Part shown: positions 11,632 to 24,599 of the stretch, in pieces
Position numbering within the stretch: position 1 is the first letter of the stretch
How the letters are laid out: each line of letters opens with the position of its first letter
Assembly (NCBI RefSeq): GCF_047948215.1
Contig: NC_134460.1
Location: 128,634,324-128,698,323 of the forward strand
From: Lycorma delicatula
Lineage: Eukaryota > Arthropoda > Insecta > Hemiptera > Fulgoridae
Length of the DNA stretch: 64,000 nucleotides
Direction: 5' to 3'
Notes under the pieces: generated by a model
Database searches by the model: none
Seen by the model: only the letters and a program-made list of their open reading frames with translations
Told to the model about the DNA's origin: nothing
Position numbers and translations under genes: made by a program

Positions 11632-12845
11632 ATGAGTTTTAATAGTAAAATTGTCAGAATTATATGTGAAAATTTAAGTGAAGTTTACGATTCTAATGCT
11701 GTTTTTTACTTTGAACTGTTTAGTAACCATGATAGCAATAGTGAGTGTTAACTTAGTGATGGAGAAACAGAAACTGTAAAATCGGAATTGCCTTTTGTTT
11801 CTAGTGTTCCCATGCCCATTTCGGCCAATGCTGCTGATACAGATTCAGATATGATGCAATCGCGTTTCTGTTTGGGTAGAGATAAAATTCCAAATAGAGG
11901 AAAGAAGTTTTCCTGCAAAATGTCAGAACTAGGCATTATAATACAGTTTCCATGCACATATCCGACAGTGTGAGACAGCAGTGATTTGTACACTCACCAC
12001 TAGAATGCTGATTACTAGAAAGTGATCCAAATATGGCTTATCCCACAAATATGAATGAAATAAATGCTGATTTTGGCCTATTGTACATAGCTGGAGCTCT
12101 GCATGGGAATAAAATGAACATTGAAGAATTGTGAATACTGATGAGGACTGGTGTAGAAATTTTTAGAGCAACTATGTCTTTGAAGATATTTAAATTTTTG
12201 AACCATTGTGTCAGATTTTGCAACATAAATACCAGAGAGGAAAGAAAAGCTACAAATAATCTTGCTGCTTTGAAGAGCCTTCTTGATATCTTCATCTTAA
12301 ATTGTAATAAATATTTCAATCCTTCAGAAAATATGTTTTTACAAAATGTTGTTCCCTTACAGAGGATGATGCAGATTGGGAATATACATCCCCAATAAGT
12401 CAGCGAAATATGGGTTAAAGGTTTACATTTTAGCTTGTTTTAAGACCTATGTTGTGAAGCATTTGAAAGTCTGTGCAGGTGTTTGTAGCCAAATGGATCC
12501 TTCAAACTCTGTAATAAAATTGATGACATTGTTTTGTGGCTTACAAACCCAGCAAAAGGCTCTGAATGAAGTCTGACAATTGATAATTGGTTTAACTGAT
12601 AATTAGAAGTTGAAAGATGATAATTTCAGTATTGAGGGGACATTAAAAAAAAGTAAACCTCAATTTTTGCCAGACCTCACATTATTTCATATCTATGTAC
12701 CTATGCATTTTTGGTTTAGAAGAAGAAAGGAGAACTGATCCGCAACAAGGGAAAAGAGGAAGATGTTATAATTGTAAAGACAATAAAATGAAATAAGTGT
12801 GGTGGGTCTGAAGCATGCAGAAATAGTGAGTGGAGACTGTTTCAA
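11632..12845 (+). pseudogene. piggyBac-type transposase remnant (PGBD-like)
   Basis: A dead transposase of the piggyBac (DDE_Tnp_1_7) superfamily. A serine/aspartate-rich N-terminal stretch (SDGETETVKSELPFVS, 11755-11802) precedes the catalytic domain. That domain is read in alternating frames: LLYIAGALHGNKMNIEEL (12080-12133), RTGVEIFRATMSLKIFKFL (12144-12200) and TREERKATNNLAALKSL (12231-12281). IPNKSAKYGLKV (12387-12422) and TIDNWFN (12575-12595, family TADNWFT) follow. Possible traces of the Cys-rich C-terminal finger (GRCYNCKDNK) lie near 12750-12785. Frameshifts and stops are frequent, so it cannot make a full protein. Confidence 0.85.
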
Positions 12846-13210
12846 AAAGTAAAGAATTTACTGATAATTTCATTCATCATGGGTTTCTCTGCTAATCTAT
12901 GTCAAATAAAAGCTTACATTGTTATCTTTGTAAATATGCACTTAAGATATTAAAAAAATAGGAGTTTTCATTTTTTAGATAACCTTTTATTCAAAATACT
13001 TACATTTTTACTATAATAAAAATTGGTATTTTTTTTTATAAATTGCTAAAAAATAGCTAAGCCTTTTCAAAATTAAATGTTATCATATGAAATAAGATAA
13101 TTTGTATTTCACTATGATTTTTTGTAATAAACACATTTAGTATTGATATATTATGTTTTATTTCTTTTTGTATGAATATATTGGCTCAAAAATGTATGTC
13201 ATGAAAATCA

Positions 13211-13311
13211 GGTATAGTCTTGCCCAGACTCAGGCCAACCATTCATGAGATGTGTTCCAAACCACCAAAGTACATCGGTATTCACTGTCTAGTAACCAAA
13301 TCTGTATAAAA
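13211..13311 (-). mobile_element. SINE fragment, family of 44875-45175
   Basis: Matches the body of the SINEs at 58838-59112 (-) and 44875-45175 (+). The shared core CCATTCATGAGATGTGT is followed by ACCAAAG and a CAAATC.GTATAAAA block. The tRNA-like head and the 3' tail are lost. One CpG of the other copies (ATCGACC) reads GGCCAACC here. Confidence 0.8.
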
Positions 13312-13322
13312 CCAACTATATT

Positions 13323-13325
13323 ATA

Positions 13326-13359
<34 letters not shown>

Positions 13360-13376
13360 TATATATATATATATAA
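13323..13376. repeat. (TA)n microsatellite
   Basis: Alternating TA interrupted by TGAA and TTCA, so the tract forms an interrupted palindrome. Confidence 0.95.
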
Positions 13377-13539
13377 GGAAATTAAATTTTAAGTGAATGT
13401 ATTTTTGTACTTCTCATACATCTAAATGAAAAGAAAATCAATTTCACCTTCCAACGCCACTATGTATCCAAAAGTAAAATGTAATTTTCTTAAAAAAGTT
13501 GGTTAAAATGATTTTTTAGAAATTATAACTGTGATGATA

Positions 13540-14268
13540 CGAGGGTTATTTTTTTTTCAAGGTCTGATCGGTCACGAAATTAAAACCACAGTGAAAATAA
13601 AAAAATTTTTTATTTGTAACAAGTACATAGTTACGCTATTTCTCTACATAGTCGCCACTCCAATTTAGACATTATTGTAGCGTGGTACCAACTTTCCAAT
13701 ATCCTTATCATAGAACGGAACTGCCTGTGTTTTCAGCCATGTTTCTACGCTGGTCTGCAGCTCGATGTCTGTGCCAAAATGTTGTCCTCCTAGTCAGCAT
13801 TTCAGGAAATGAATCGCTCAATACAGAAATTGTGAACCAACGATTTTCTCGAATTGCCTATCTACTTGCTGAACAGGATCATCGGTTGACACTTGCTTCC
13901 TTCCCTGACCGCCTGCATCATTTACATCTGTATGTCCTGCTTTAAAGTTCCTGCACCATTGTCACACTTTGCTGTCACTCATTGAAGTTTCACCGTACAC
14001 ATTACTTATTCGTCGATGAATTTCAGCTGCACTACACCTCTCAGCCTGAAGAAATCGAATTACCGCACGCACTTCACACTTGGGGGGAGATGCTATTGTT
14101 GTAGACTTGTTTACATGCTAGCTGCGTGTTCAGAACTAAACGAAGTGACTCGGCGTGATTGAAGGCCATACTAGAGACGCTGCGCAACACATATGTGCAA
14201 AGGTTCATCCGATTTTTGCGCAGGTTTTTATTTCGCGATCGATTGAACCTTGAAAAAAATAACCCTTG
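13540..14268 (-). mobile_element. Internally deleted mariner with long, well kept ends
   Basis: Flanked by TA (13538-13539 and 14269-14270). The outer ends, CGAGGGTTATT at 13540 and the complement CAAGGGTTATT at 14268, continue as about 40-bp inverted repeats through TTTCAAGG and CGCGAAAT-like blocks. The minus strand codes the transposase N-terminus, KCEVRAVIRFLQAERCSAAE through VYGETSMSD and WCRNFKAGHTDVNDAGGQGR. The C-terminus also remains (DKDIGKLVPRYNN). The catalytic core with its three Asp residues is gone, so it cannot transpose by itself. The expected start codon, just before ASPPKCEVR, reads ATA instead of ATG. It keeps many CpGs in a CpG-poor neighbourhood, which suggests a more recent arrival than its surroundings. 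Confidence 0.88.
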
Positions 14269-14270
14269 TA

Positions 14271-15540
14271 CATAAATTTAAAGCATGTTTTACATGTTTA
14301 AAAAAAAGTTTAACTAAGATTATTTTAAATGCTAAAGATTTTTGCTTAAGATATAATAAATAAACAGATGAGACTATGCATATGCAGCAGGATCATATTA
14401 TAATTTTATGGTAGTAACCAGTTTGTAGATTAATGTGATCGTTCTGTGGTAATCTTAATGCTAGAAACCAGAAAAATGTCTGACTATGAAAAAATATATT
14501 AAGTAATTTTTAAAAAAAAATTGATAGATGCTACATAATATGTCTGTATTTTTCATTTAATCAAATGAGAAAAAATATTACTGATGAAGATTATGTTTTT
14601 GGTATATTTTTAAGTAATTGAACAATGTAAGTTTGAATCAGGATTAAGACTGATCAATTTTTTATTAAAATCAAGTCAATAAAATCAAAAAATCATTTCA
14701 TTAAATCATTCAGGAGTAGTAATATCTGGAAATATAGTAGTTAAGTCTTATAAATATATAGATAAATATTTTGTAATTTTTTTTGTTGTACATTTGTATC
14801 ATAATGATATTAAACTTATGCTCTGATAAATTGCAATTAATAAAATGTTCATCTTGTTTCCTCAAAAAGTTAAATACTCGTATTTCACAATTATGTAGTA
14901 GAAATAAATTGTATATGTATTTTTAGTGAAACAAATTGCGAGTCAATTCAATTCATTTTCATTGCACAAATATATATATATATATATAATTGTATAATAC
15001 TTGATTTATATGTACAAATTATAATGTAATGTGTACAGCATAAGTTAATTTAAGAAACTGTGATTTTCTATATAAATATGTCATAGTATGTGGTTATATT
15101 ACTTCGCAGTTGATGTTTTTTAAGATTTAAATATTTTGTTTTTATATGCATCATTTACTTTCTGTAAGAAGTTTTACCCCTAATTTAGGTAGTAAAAATT
15201 GGATTACAACCAGTTAATAGGTTTAAACCTGTACTGTACTGTTATAGTAACAATGTGTTACACCAGCTATTACTCTAGTTATATAATGAACATATGTGAA
15301 TTGTTAAGTAGCAATATGTTTGCTGATAGAATATTTTGATTTATTTTTGATTGTTATCATTGAGTTTAGCTGCATTATGCATTCTTTTTTATCTTCATCT
15401 TCTCTATTATATTGTTTTCCTAGTCATACTTATATTAGATCCTGCAGTTTACAGATTTTTCATTGTAGATTTACTTGATGTACTATTGTAAACTGATTAA
15501 AAATAATTTTGAGTAAAATAAACAGTATTTGCAGTTAAGA
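14271..15540. other. A+T-rich, CpG-poor non-coding DNA
   Basis: No coding signal. A (TA)n run lies at about 14968-14990. TGTA-A/T-ATA motifs and AATAAA are frequent, reminiscent of UTR sequence, but nothing can be assigned. Confidence 0.5.
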
Positions 15541-15559
15541 AGTGTTACTTATTCTCCAG

Positions 15560-16450
15560 TTATTGACATTTGGCTACAATCTCTGCAAATTTTTTCATGA
15601 ACTTGAGTAACTCAAACTGAACAAGTTGTTCTGTCCAGTCCAGTTTCAAATTTTCTTTATTTGTGACTTCTTGTTTGGTCGTAGTTTGATGTGGTATTTT
15701 ATTACTGATTAGTTATTAGAACATGTTTTTTATAGTTTCAGAAAAGTAAGTCTTGTAAAATAGGTGTTTATCTTTTGTTATTACTATTGATTAGTAATCA
15801 GTATTTAACTGTTAGGTATAGAAAATTGTTATTAGCTATGTAATCTGTCCGTGGTATTTACAAAAATCAGTAGAAAACCTAAATTTAGAAGTTTGTTAAG
15901 TACTTTCATTGCCTAATCTTCAGAAATATAGCATCATAGGATAAATTCAACAGTCAACAAATATGTATAACTTCTGAACAATTCTGGTTTTAACTTTCAC
16001 CTCAACATTAATGTTAACAGCTATTCAGCACTCCAGATGATACATGCATTTTTTAAATTTATTTTCTTCCTGTCAACGGACTATTATGATGACTAATATG
16101 TTGCTGAAGTTGTTGACTATGGTGTCTCATGACTTGATTTGCTCCAACCTCACAACGAAGTCCTGATCAAAAATACTTGGTACATATTACACAGTTGAGA
16201 CAACAGAGCTAATTGTTACGCACACTGCATTTGATCTATAATTCTATTTGAATTTTATTAATTGGATATTACATTTGTGAAGATGTTTTTATCACTTTAT
16301 GCAACTGTCGTTCCATATTTCATCACCTGCTACTAATTCTTCATCTATACACTCCTTGGACCCTTTTTGTTGCCAAAGAGGCCTAAAACAATACTTTTTT
16401 CCACTAATTATACTGAATTTACTTTGATAATAATCAATTTGGAATTCCAT
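15560..16450 (-). pseudogene. Unidentified protein-like remnants on the minus strand
   Basis: Read on the minus strand, the region gives coding-like pieces separated by stops. One open stretch (about 15560-15702) contains NLKLDWTEQLVQFELLKF followed by MKKFAEIVAKCQ. A second (about 16070-16195) reads CVICTKYF, a stop, then GLRCEVGANQVMRHHSQQLQ and QHISHHNSPLTGRK. The Cys pair and the His-rich part could be a damaged zinc finger. A third trace, ATKRVQGVYR, is near 16360. Residue composition is unlike the A+T-driven chance ORFs nearby. I do not recognise the family; it may be a transposon protein or a dead gene copy. Confidence 0.35.
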
Positions 16451-16459
16451 TGGCAAACA

Positions 16460-19020
16460 AAATTTGTGAATGGTTATGTGATGTTAAGATTTTGCCCTTC
16501 ACATGATGATTTTTAGAAATATTTTCACTTTTTTGGGTATATAAATCTGACACATGAATCTATATATCTGATCACAGATTAAAGAGAATGCTCATAATAA
16601 TGTTTCATACATCTTTGTAATTAATATCTTGTTCAGAAAATAATACATAATTTATTTAAAAAAAAGGAATATATAAATGTATAATTTAGTTTCTTTGCAT
16701 TTTTTATCGAGATATGTTTCTTACCTTTTTGATTTTGTTGCAAATGGTCTATTTTATATGCGTTATTTAGCCTGCAATATTTTAAATAAAAATTCACTTC
16801 TTTAAATTTTGATTTTTAAGTCCATATCAAATTAGATGAGATTAGATAAGTTTTTATAGCTTTTTTGCTTCTGACATCAAAAAGTCAAAATTTAAAAATT
16901 ATTTTATACTTTTTACAGTTTTTATTATTATCGTTTAATAGCATAAACTCACTTTTTTTAATCATCTTAATTAATGATTAGTAGTGTTGTTGAAATAATA
17001 TTATCTGATTTTACTAACTTTTTGTAAATAGAAAATTCTAAAAAGAAAAATGCTAATCATTAATTTCATAGAAATTTTACTGTTTTCATTTTATTTCACT
17101 TTACTAAAGATTCAGTAGAATTTGATTTAAAATTTCAAAATTGTTGGAGGTAGAGTTTAAAATCATGTTTTATTTAAAATGAGAAACAGTACTTATTTAT
17201 TATATAGATACTTCTTTAAAATATTTCTCTACTTAAAACTAGAAATTAAGAAAATAGTTGAATTTTTCATCTCTGTCATGATTACTATGGTGCTTGATTT
17301 AGTAATATTAACTGTTTGATCCTATAATTGTAACATACTCTTACAAATTAAAACTAGAACAAAGTCTGTATTGTCATACAACTACTACTTCATGGATGAA
17401 AAATGTGGTAATATTTTGATGATATTATCAAAGCATGGTTTTTGTATGCCATGGTTTGTTTCTGTTATTTAATCAATCTTTCATCAAATTATAAATTATT
17501 GATTTATAAAGGGTAACTTAATTCTAATTTATTTTTCACAGAATATGTAGCACAGAAGATAGAGATTTTATGAGTACTTCTTTGTTTGCTTAATTAACCC
17601 TCTAATGCAGGTATCAGGTTGCAAAAGTAGGAAATATGTGTATGTATAAATTGGTTAATTATTTGCAAATATAAAATAATTTGGAAACTATGCTCAGTAA
17701 TAAAATAGTATAAAAAAATCTTAATTCAATTTGAAGTAAATCCTAGAAAAATAGGTATTGTGTAATAGATGAATAATTTTTGAAATTAATTTCACATTTA
17801 TATATTAAAATTAATTTTTATATTTGTATGGCAGCCAAGTAATTTATTGTACAAACATATGAAGCTAATCTATTTCCATGATGTTTTTTATACCCCTACT
17901 ACTAAAAAATTGTTAACAAAAAAAATAAGTTGTTAATATTATAAGAATTTAAATTATTCAATTATTAGTTGTCTTAGTAGATGCAAGTTACACTGGCTAT
18001 GTGTTGGACCAGTTGCAATGGTAAGTATTAAAATTCTAAAATAATGGTCATTTTATAATGTTATAACTAATAATTTTTTTTCCAAAGATTTGTAGAAAAA
18101 TTTAATTATTGTAGATTTCAGTTCTGTAGTCCTTTTATTAAACATTCTAATTATTTTCTGTAAGAAAATTAATAAATTTTAATTCATAAAGTACATTTCT
18201 AAACAATATATTAAATATAATTGTAAACTTTTGTAAATCAAACTAACTACGTATTTTAATCATCTGTAAACAAACCGAACTAAATTGTGTTCCACTCATT
18301 GTTGTTAGGGCAACTGAAAATATTTTGAAGTAAGTTTTTTATAAATTTTCTATTTCAAAATTTGGTTTGTTTGTAGTTACAAAAGTAAAATATATAACTA
18401 ATATTATTGCCAATTTTCATGGAAGATTATTCTAATTATAATAAATATATTATTTTAGTATTTATTATACTTTTATTGAATTATGTTATCAGTTTTTAAA
18501 TATATTGTCTTTACATACTGTCATTCCATTTTTTACTTGCATTCAGTATATATTTATTTTATATCTATGATTATATTATAATGTGTTTTATATTACTTTG
18601 TTTTATTGGTTACTTTTATTTAGCGTGGAATTTTAAAAATAAATTGACTTTTCAGTAGCACAATTTATATTATTATTTATGATGAAAAGCATGATTATAT
18701 ATTATTGTACAAATAAATTTTATAAATGAATCACTATACCTTGCAGTATCTTATTTTATTTTCATGTTCCGTTGGTGGTACATAAAACTGACGTTTTTAA
18801 AATTAACCATACCTTTATTTTTAAAAAAATATTTCTTATAGTTCATCAAAGTTAAACAATATTAGTTGCATCTGATGTTTTAATGAATATCTGTTTGTTA
18901 CAAATTGCTAAAAATGCTATGTGAAAAGTTCACACTATAAAACTAAACCCAGTATAAATAAATCTGCATTAAATTATGACAAATTGGAATCAGCATTATA
19001 TTAATTCACAATTGAATAAG
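16460..19020. other. A+T-rich, CpG-poor non-coding DNA
   Basis: No element or gene recognised. Long T- and A-runs, AATAAA and TGTAAATA-like motifs are present. Confidence 0.5.
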
Positions 19021-19239
19021 AAAAAATGAAGCACACTTTGCAGTGGCCTCTTATTTCTTTCTTCATAATATTGAATATGGGAGCTTTAACAGTAAGCAAT
19101 TAGAAAGTATTATTTCCTGCTTGGAAAGATCTAAAGAAGCGACTTTTACTAATGTATTGACTAAGAAAATTAATATTTGTTACAAAAGGATATGTATAGT
19201 TCGAGATAAGTATGTAACTGGAAGAGAAATCTAGTTAAT

Positions 19240-20857
19240 TATGTCATGGAATAATGTTTAGAAGATAAAAATTCTCTGAGCAGATTCTCTTAACAAATAA
19301 TCAAAGACAACAGGCTGCTACAAATACATTGATGTAAATCAATTACTACCAAGTAGAGAAGCTCTCGTTAATCAATTACTGATAAAATAGGTTTATATAT
19401 TTTATCAGCTTCAAAACTGGTATCTTTATTTCCATTACACTGTGAGTAAGAAGACTGATTTTGTGCTGTTTAAAACAAATGAAGTGTAAAATTTGAAGAA
19501 ATGGCTTGTAATCTTGTGCAACATCAAAATAGTAAAAATGAGATGGATTGTCAGGAACTGCTGCATGGAAAAACCTGGCCCATTTATTGTCATGGTGTAG
19601 CACTGAGTTATATTGTAAACATCTATTGTTGACTCATGTTATCATGCAGTTACAATTCAAATACACCTGTGATCTAGAAGTTTTTTTGCTCTTTTCTCTT
19701 CTAAAATTTCTCAAACCAGGCAGGTTGAGTGGTAGGATACAAATAATTATAATCTCAGTTGATTTATGATCATTCATAAATGAAATCAGACTATATCCAA
19801 ATATTAAATGAAAAATTTTAATCAAACATTTGGCTAAGTATTTTCAACAATGATTTTCCTCAGTTCAAAACAAAACTTAATATAATTACCAGTTTTTAAA
19901 ACATAAGAACTGTATAAATACTATAATCAGGAATCCATTTTATTGGCTAGTATATTGTATTCAAGTTGCTGTAGTTGCTGAATATTGCTCAGTCTTCCTC
20001 CTTGATAAAATTAAATGAAACATTTTGGGTAGTAAATCATTTGATCATTTACACAATTTAAGGAAATTCAATATATTGAAAACATATTAAGTCTGCTCTT
20101 TTATCAGTAATTTAATGTTATTTAATTAAAAAAACCAAGGCAAAAATTATGATTGCCTATAACATTGATTGCTTCTGCAGTCTTTATTTAAAAAATACAC
20201 AATTACAATAAAATAACTAGTTATAAATTTATTTTACATTATGTATATGTATTTTTATAATGTATATTTTTTTTTTAAATTTGCATAATTGTTCTAAAGA
20301 ATAATTTAGATAAAACATTTTTCAAAATTCTTTAAAGAATTTGCTTAATTGTTCTTTAGGTGAGTATCATAGTTATATTTTATTGTCTTTGTTACTGATA
20401 AAATTTTTATTTTATATACTGTAATTATATTATAATTTTGTACCAATTTGAAGTGAATATAATTCATTCATATTAAGTTATAAAATTTTATTTATGTATT
20501 CATTCCTTTGATTCGCTTGGTATTAGTCCCAATTATGGTTATTAATAAGGATTAGAGATAACATTTTATTGCAAAAATGCCACATCAAATAGGATTTGAA
20601 TTAAAACTTTTACTGCTGTTCTACAACACATACCAACATTTTCCTATGTTAAGGATAGAAGAGAGTGCCCCAAAAAATTGCAGGTAAAAAAAAATTTGTA
20701 AAGACAGTATGTATTACTGTCCAGTTTATACTGCGTTACCAGCTGTTTGTTTGAATAGGAAGTATTTTCAAATGTATATGATAACACTTAACATTATTTG
20801 GTTTCTTTAAATGTGGTTGTGTGATGTTAAAAAAATTGTCAAATTTTATTAACATAT
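19240..20857. other. Non-coding DNA, nothing recognised
   Basis: Part of it (19260-19760) is less A+T-rich than its surroundings but gives no protein match I can name in any frame. Confidence 0.4.
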
Positions 20858-21268
20858 TCAGTGAGGTTGTTCAAAATAATGCAGACATCATAAGCAGATT
20901 GGTACTAATAAAGAGAGCTTTTAAGCAGAAAATAACCTGCTTATATTAAGTATAGATCTAAGAATTGAAAATACATTCTTGATTATATTTGTATGGGCTA
21001 TAATGGATTAACATGCATAATAGGGAATACAAAAATACAGGTGTTTGAAATGTGTTAAAACTAGAGGATGTTGAAAATTTTAGATTTAAATTTAAAATTA
21101 AGATGAGAAAAATGTTTGGTGGAACCTTGTAAAGTATATGATTAGCAGAGGAAGACAAAAACTGGAATATATAAAACAGATGTAGCAATATATTGCAGTT
21201 AAGAGATTAACTTGAAATACAGGTATAGAAAATAACATCAAACCAATTAAAAAACAAAAAAAAAAGAC
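20858..21268 (+). mobile_element. 3' end of a decayed non-LTR retrotransposon
   Basis: Translation gives traces of the C-terminus of the same class as 0.26-3.0 kb: KRAFKQKIT (20911-20937), an ISRGRQKLEYIKQM segment (about 21141-21182), then ASNQ-like residues before an A-rich end (21250-21268). The line ATCAAACCAATTAAAAAACA near the end parallels ATCAAACCAGTCAAATGACT at 2986 in the first element. All RT core motifs are missing. Confidence 0.72.
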
Positions 21269-21944
21269 TGTAAAGTTAATAATGTCATTTGTTTAATGTA
21301 CAATTTTTATTGGTCTGATTTAGTTTTGTTGTGCTTTTCATATTTAGTACATAAGATTGTTATTCTTTTATGGCTGTCACTTTAGAAGATTTAAGTGATA
21401 CTTTCAGAGAGGATATTTTACAGAGATACTGATAGAAGTTTGACAATAAATTAAATTCCAATATAATTAGTAGTTTAGTTTTATTTATTTTAGATCTCTT
21501 TTTATAAAATAATTATTCGAAAAAAATATAATTATTTATACGCATAAACCAGGTAACAGAAATATCTTTGTTACACAGCATAATACATAAGCTTATGAGG
21601 TAAAATTTAATTATGCTTTATTTCTTCTTTTAATAAATTGTCTAATTATTTAAAAAATCTTTAACCATTTAGTTATCAACAGTATTATATTGTTGATGTG
21701 TTTTTAAATAATAGTGATGATTAGATGAACCTGAAGTTTTTGCATAATTTAATATGCACATAAATAAAATGTTTAAAATACTTTGCAATTGTTTTCACAA
21801 AATTCTTATTTATTCTGCATAAATTTTATTATTTTCATTTAATTGTTTCAGTATTACTTCATATAATAATAATAATAGTTTTATATTAATATGAAGCACA
21901 GCGTGATCATTTTACCTATATAATTTTTACACTATATATAATTT
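21269..21944. other. A+T-rich non-coding DNA
   Basis: No coding signal or repeat recognised. Confidence 0.5.
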
Positions 21945-22272
21945 CATTATAGACTATAATACAGAGATGCTTACATTTGATTTGATCCATGGAATATATT
22001 TATGCACCGCAAGAAATATATCTAATAGCAAGTATTGGAAATATCCACCATTTCCTGAATGCAGGTCTGAACCCTTTGCACTACATTTTTTGACACCTTT
22101 GTAGGACATCAGGACTAATGAAATTAATCACAAAAAATATGGTCTGAAAGATTTGGACCTGCCTTCAGGAAAATGGTGGTTATTTCCAAACTTGCTGTTG
22201 ACATTTATCTAGTTGTGCATAACTACATTCCATGAATTGGATGAAATGTGAGTATTATTATAGTCTATAATG
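21945..22272. mobile_element. Foldback MITE with ~140-bp arms
   Basis: The ends are identical over 17 bp: CATTATAGACTATAATA at 21945 and its complement ending at 22272. The complementarity continues inward with scattered changes for about 140 bp: CATGGAAT, TTATGCAC, AGCAAGT-TTGGAAATA-CCACCATTT and CCTGAA-GCAGGTC blocks occur in the same order in both arms. The unpaired middle is only about 40-50 bases. There is no ORF, so it would depend on another element's transposase. No clear target-site duplication was found. Confidence 0.85.
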
Positions 22273-23470
22273 GAATTATAATGTTTAGAACCATGACGTG
22301 CATGATAAAATGATATCATTGTATAATGACTCCTTTTGTTATTCATTCATTTGTAATTAATTTATAATGCTGCTCAGATTAAGGTTTTTCTGTGGTTTTC
22401 CTTGATTTTTCTGGACAAATGCTTAGTAGTTCTATATTGTTATTTATGCACACTTATGTTATAATATGAATAAATAAAGTGTTTATTTATTGTTAAGTGA
22501 AATATCCACTTAATTTTAATAAATTTTTTTTTATAATTATTGTTTATAACAATCTCTATTTAACCTAACCTCTCTAGTCACTACATTCTTATTACTTTTA
22601 TCTGTAAATTTATTTTTGTAATTTATGTTTATATTCTTTTTAAATTATTCATCTGTGCTTCAAAATGTTATAATGATCACTATTCTATCCTATCATTAAC
22701 TTGATCATATCCTTTAATTTATATAAATATATATATGTATATAAAATACAGGAAAAATGTGTTTAAAAAATTGATAAATTATCAAAGAAATTATTTGATT
22801 TTTTTGGCTGCTTTGGTGGTTAGTAGGAAGTAAAAGTTTTCAGATATGTCTACAACTGAATCTCCTGTAAATTCAGGTCTGAGAATAATTTATCTAAAAT
22901 AGAAGAAAAGTAGAAAAATAAAAAAAAGTAGATAAAATAAAAGTGATTTATAGTTTTATTTGAAATGGTCATCAGATTTCATAAGTTATTAGATTATGTT
23001 CCATATTATAAAATAGCCTGTAATTTTATTTTTATTTATTTAATGTTTGTTTAACTCAATTTTTATAGCCTATTTATACCTTTTTTTTATTAAGGCATCT
23101 GTTTTTACAATGTTTCACCGTAGAATTTTTTTTTAAATTTTAGATAAAATAAAAGATGGAAATTTATTGACATAAAACTTCTGTTTTTTATTGCAATTTA
23201 TATTTTTCTGATCAATTTTAAAATCATTTGTTAATTGTTTTATCTATCATTTTTTAAACTATTTTTCATCACAATTTATAAATTCAAAACCAAATGTGTA
23301 TTACTTAGTTTTTACATGTTTAATTCCATTAAAATATTATAATAAAAAATGTATTTTTTTGTAAAACAATTCAACGTGTTTTTTTTTTTACTATATGATA
23401 TCGGACATCCTTTTGCATGTATTTTAACATGGAAGAAGAGATCATAAAAGAAATGATAGGTGAAAATAAG
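22273..23470. other. A+T-rich, CpG-poor non-coding DNA
   Basis: Nothing recognised apart from a short (TA)n stretch near 22723-22745. Confidence 0.5.
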
Positions 23471-23472
23471 AC

Positions 23473-23556
23473 GGACCATGTGCTGGGAATTGAACCCAAA
23501 ATCAAATGATTCAAAAAGCAACCTGGTAATCAGTACACTATTGAGCCAGCCATTTT
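23473..23556 (-). mobile_element. tRNA-like SINE head
   Basis: On the minus strand it reads TGGCTCAATAGTG (A-box-like) and, about 35 bases later, GGGTTCAATTCCC (B-box-like) with matched flanks. This is the layout of an internal Pol III promoter. It does not close into a good tRNA cloverleaf, so a SINE remnant is more likely than a gene. Confidence 0.55.
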
Positions 23557-23751
23557 AAAAACATAATAATATTTTTTTTTTATTTGATTAAAATCATAAT
23601 TCAATCACTGTTTTAACAACCCCTTCCCCCTCCTTATAGAATAAATTTAAATTGTAATATTGATGGTGAAATAATATAATTTTTTTTTTTTTAACTTTAT
23701 CTGTGTTATTAAAAAAAATACTGAATAAACTCATTTTTCCCATATTGACTT

Positions 23752-23792
<41 letters not shown>

Positions 23793-24599
23793 ACACTCTG
23801 ACATCACTATATACATACACACACATCACTGAATACATACACTTTATATATATATATAAGGTGTATAAAAATTTACACTTTCTTATTAAAAATTATTATT
23901 TTTAAAAAGAATAATGTTTTAAGTGCCATTATAAAAATAGTTATTTAAAGAAAAAGAAAATATTTTATAAAGTTATACGTAAGTACAATGGTTTTGCATA
24001 TTACAAAAAATAAAAAAGTAATGCCAAGTTATGATCGATTTTATTAAATTATATCAATAACCTACACAAAAAGTAAATAACTGGTATAGAGTAAATTATG
24101 AACTGATGGGTTGCCGTGTCAACTGAGTGCTCCCAACTTCGTAACATCAATAACTCAATAACTAAAAGTCTCAGTGTAATAGAACCTACAGTATTCACGC
24201 TCCACGCTTTAAGCATTTTTATATAAAATTTAAGATTATCGGTTCAGTTATTTGGACACTTGAAGAATATAAAGTTTAATTGACCAACATAGAGACATAC
24301 ACTTATGTATTCATCAAATATCATTTACATCTCGTAATCTGGTTAAAATAAAAAAAAAACATAAAATAAAAAAGTAATTGATAGATGAAACCATTACTTG
24401 ATGAAAAGACATTATAACAAAAGAAAATAAACAAATATATTTTATTTGGTTTTCAAAAAATTATTAAAAAATCAAAACACCTGTTTAAGTAACTAATACA
24501 CGAGTATTCTGTTTGTAACACGTGAGGTAGGTACTGTGTACCTAAACAGCTATTGAGGTATTTTATAAATAATTTAGTGAAAATAAAATAACATATTGT
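23557..24599. other. Non-coding DNA spanning the CpG boundary; (TA)n at 23757-23788
   Basis: Contains the (TA)n microsatellite and a TATATA/ACACAC mixture to about 23865. From about 24000 on, CpG becomes clearly commoner than before. No coding signal. Confidence 0.6.

Noticed and set aside
13323..13376. CRISPR-like or centromere-like array
   Set aside because: A plain interrupted (TA)n microsatellite; no spaced repeats of CRISPR type occur anywhere in the window.
19043..19603. 63-codon + ORF and 75-codon - ORF
   Set aside because: No domain recognised, opposite strands adjacent, no supporting splice or codon signal; kept only as unexplained.
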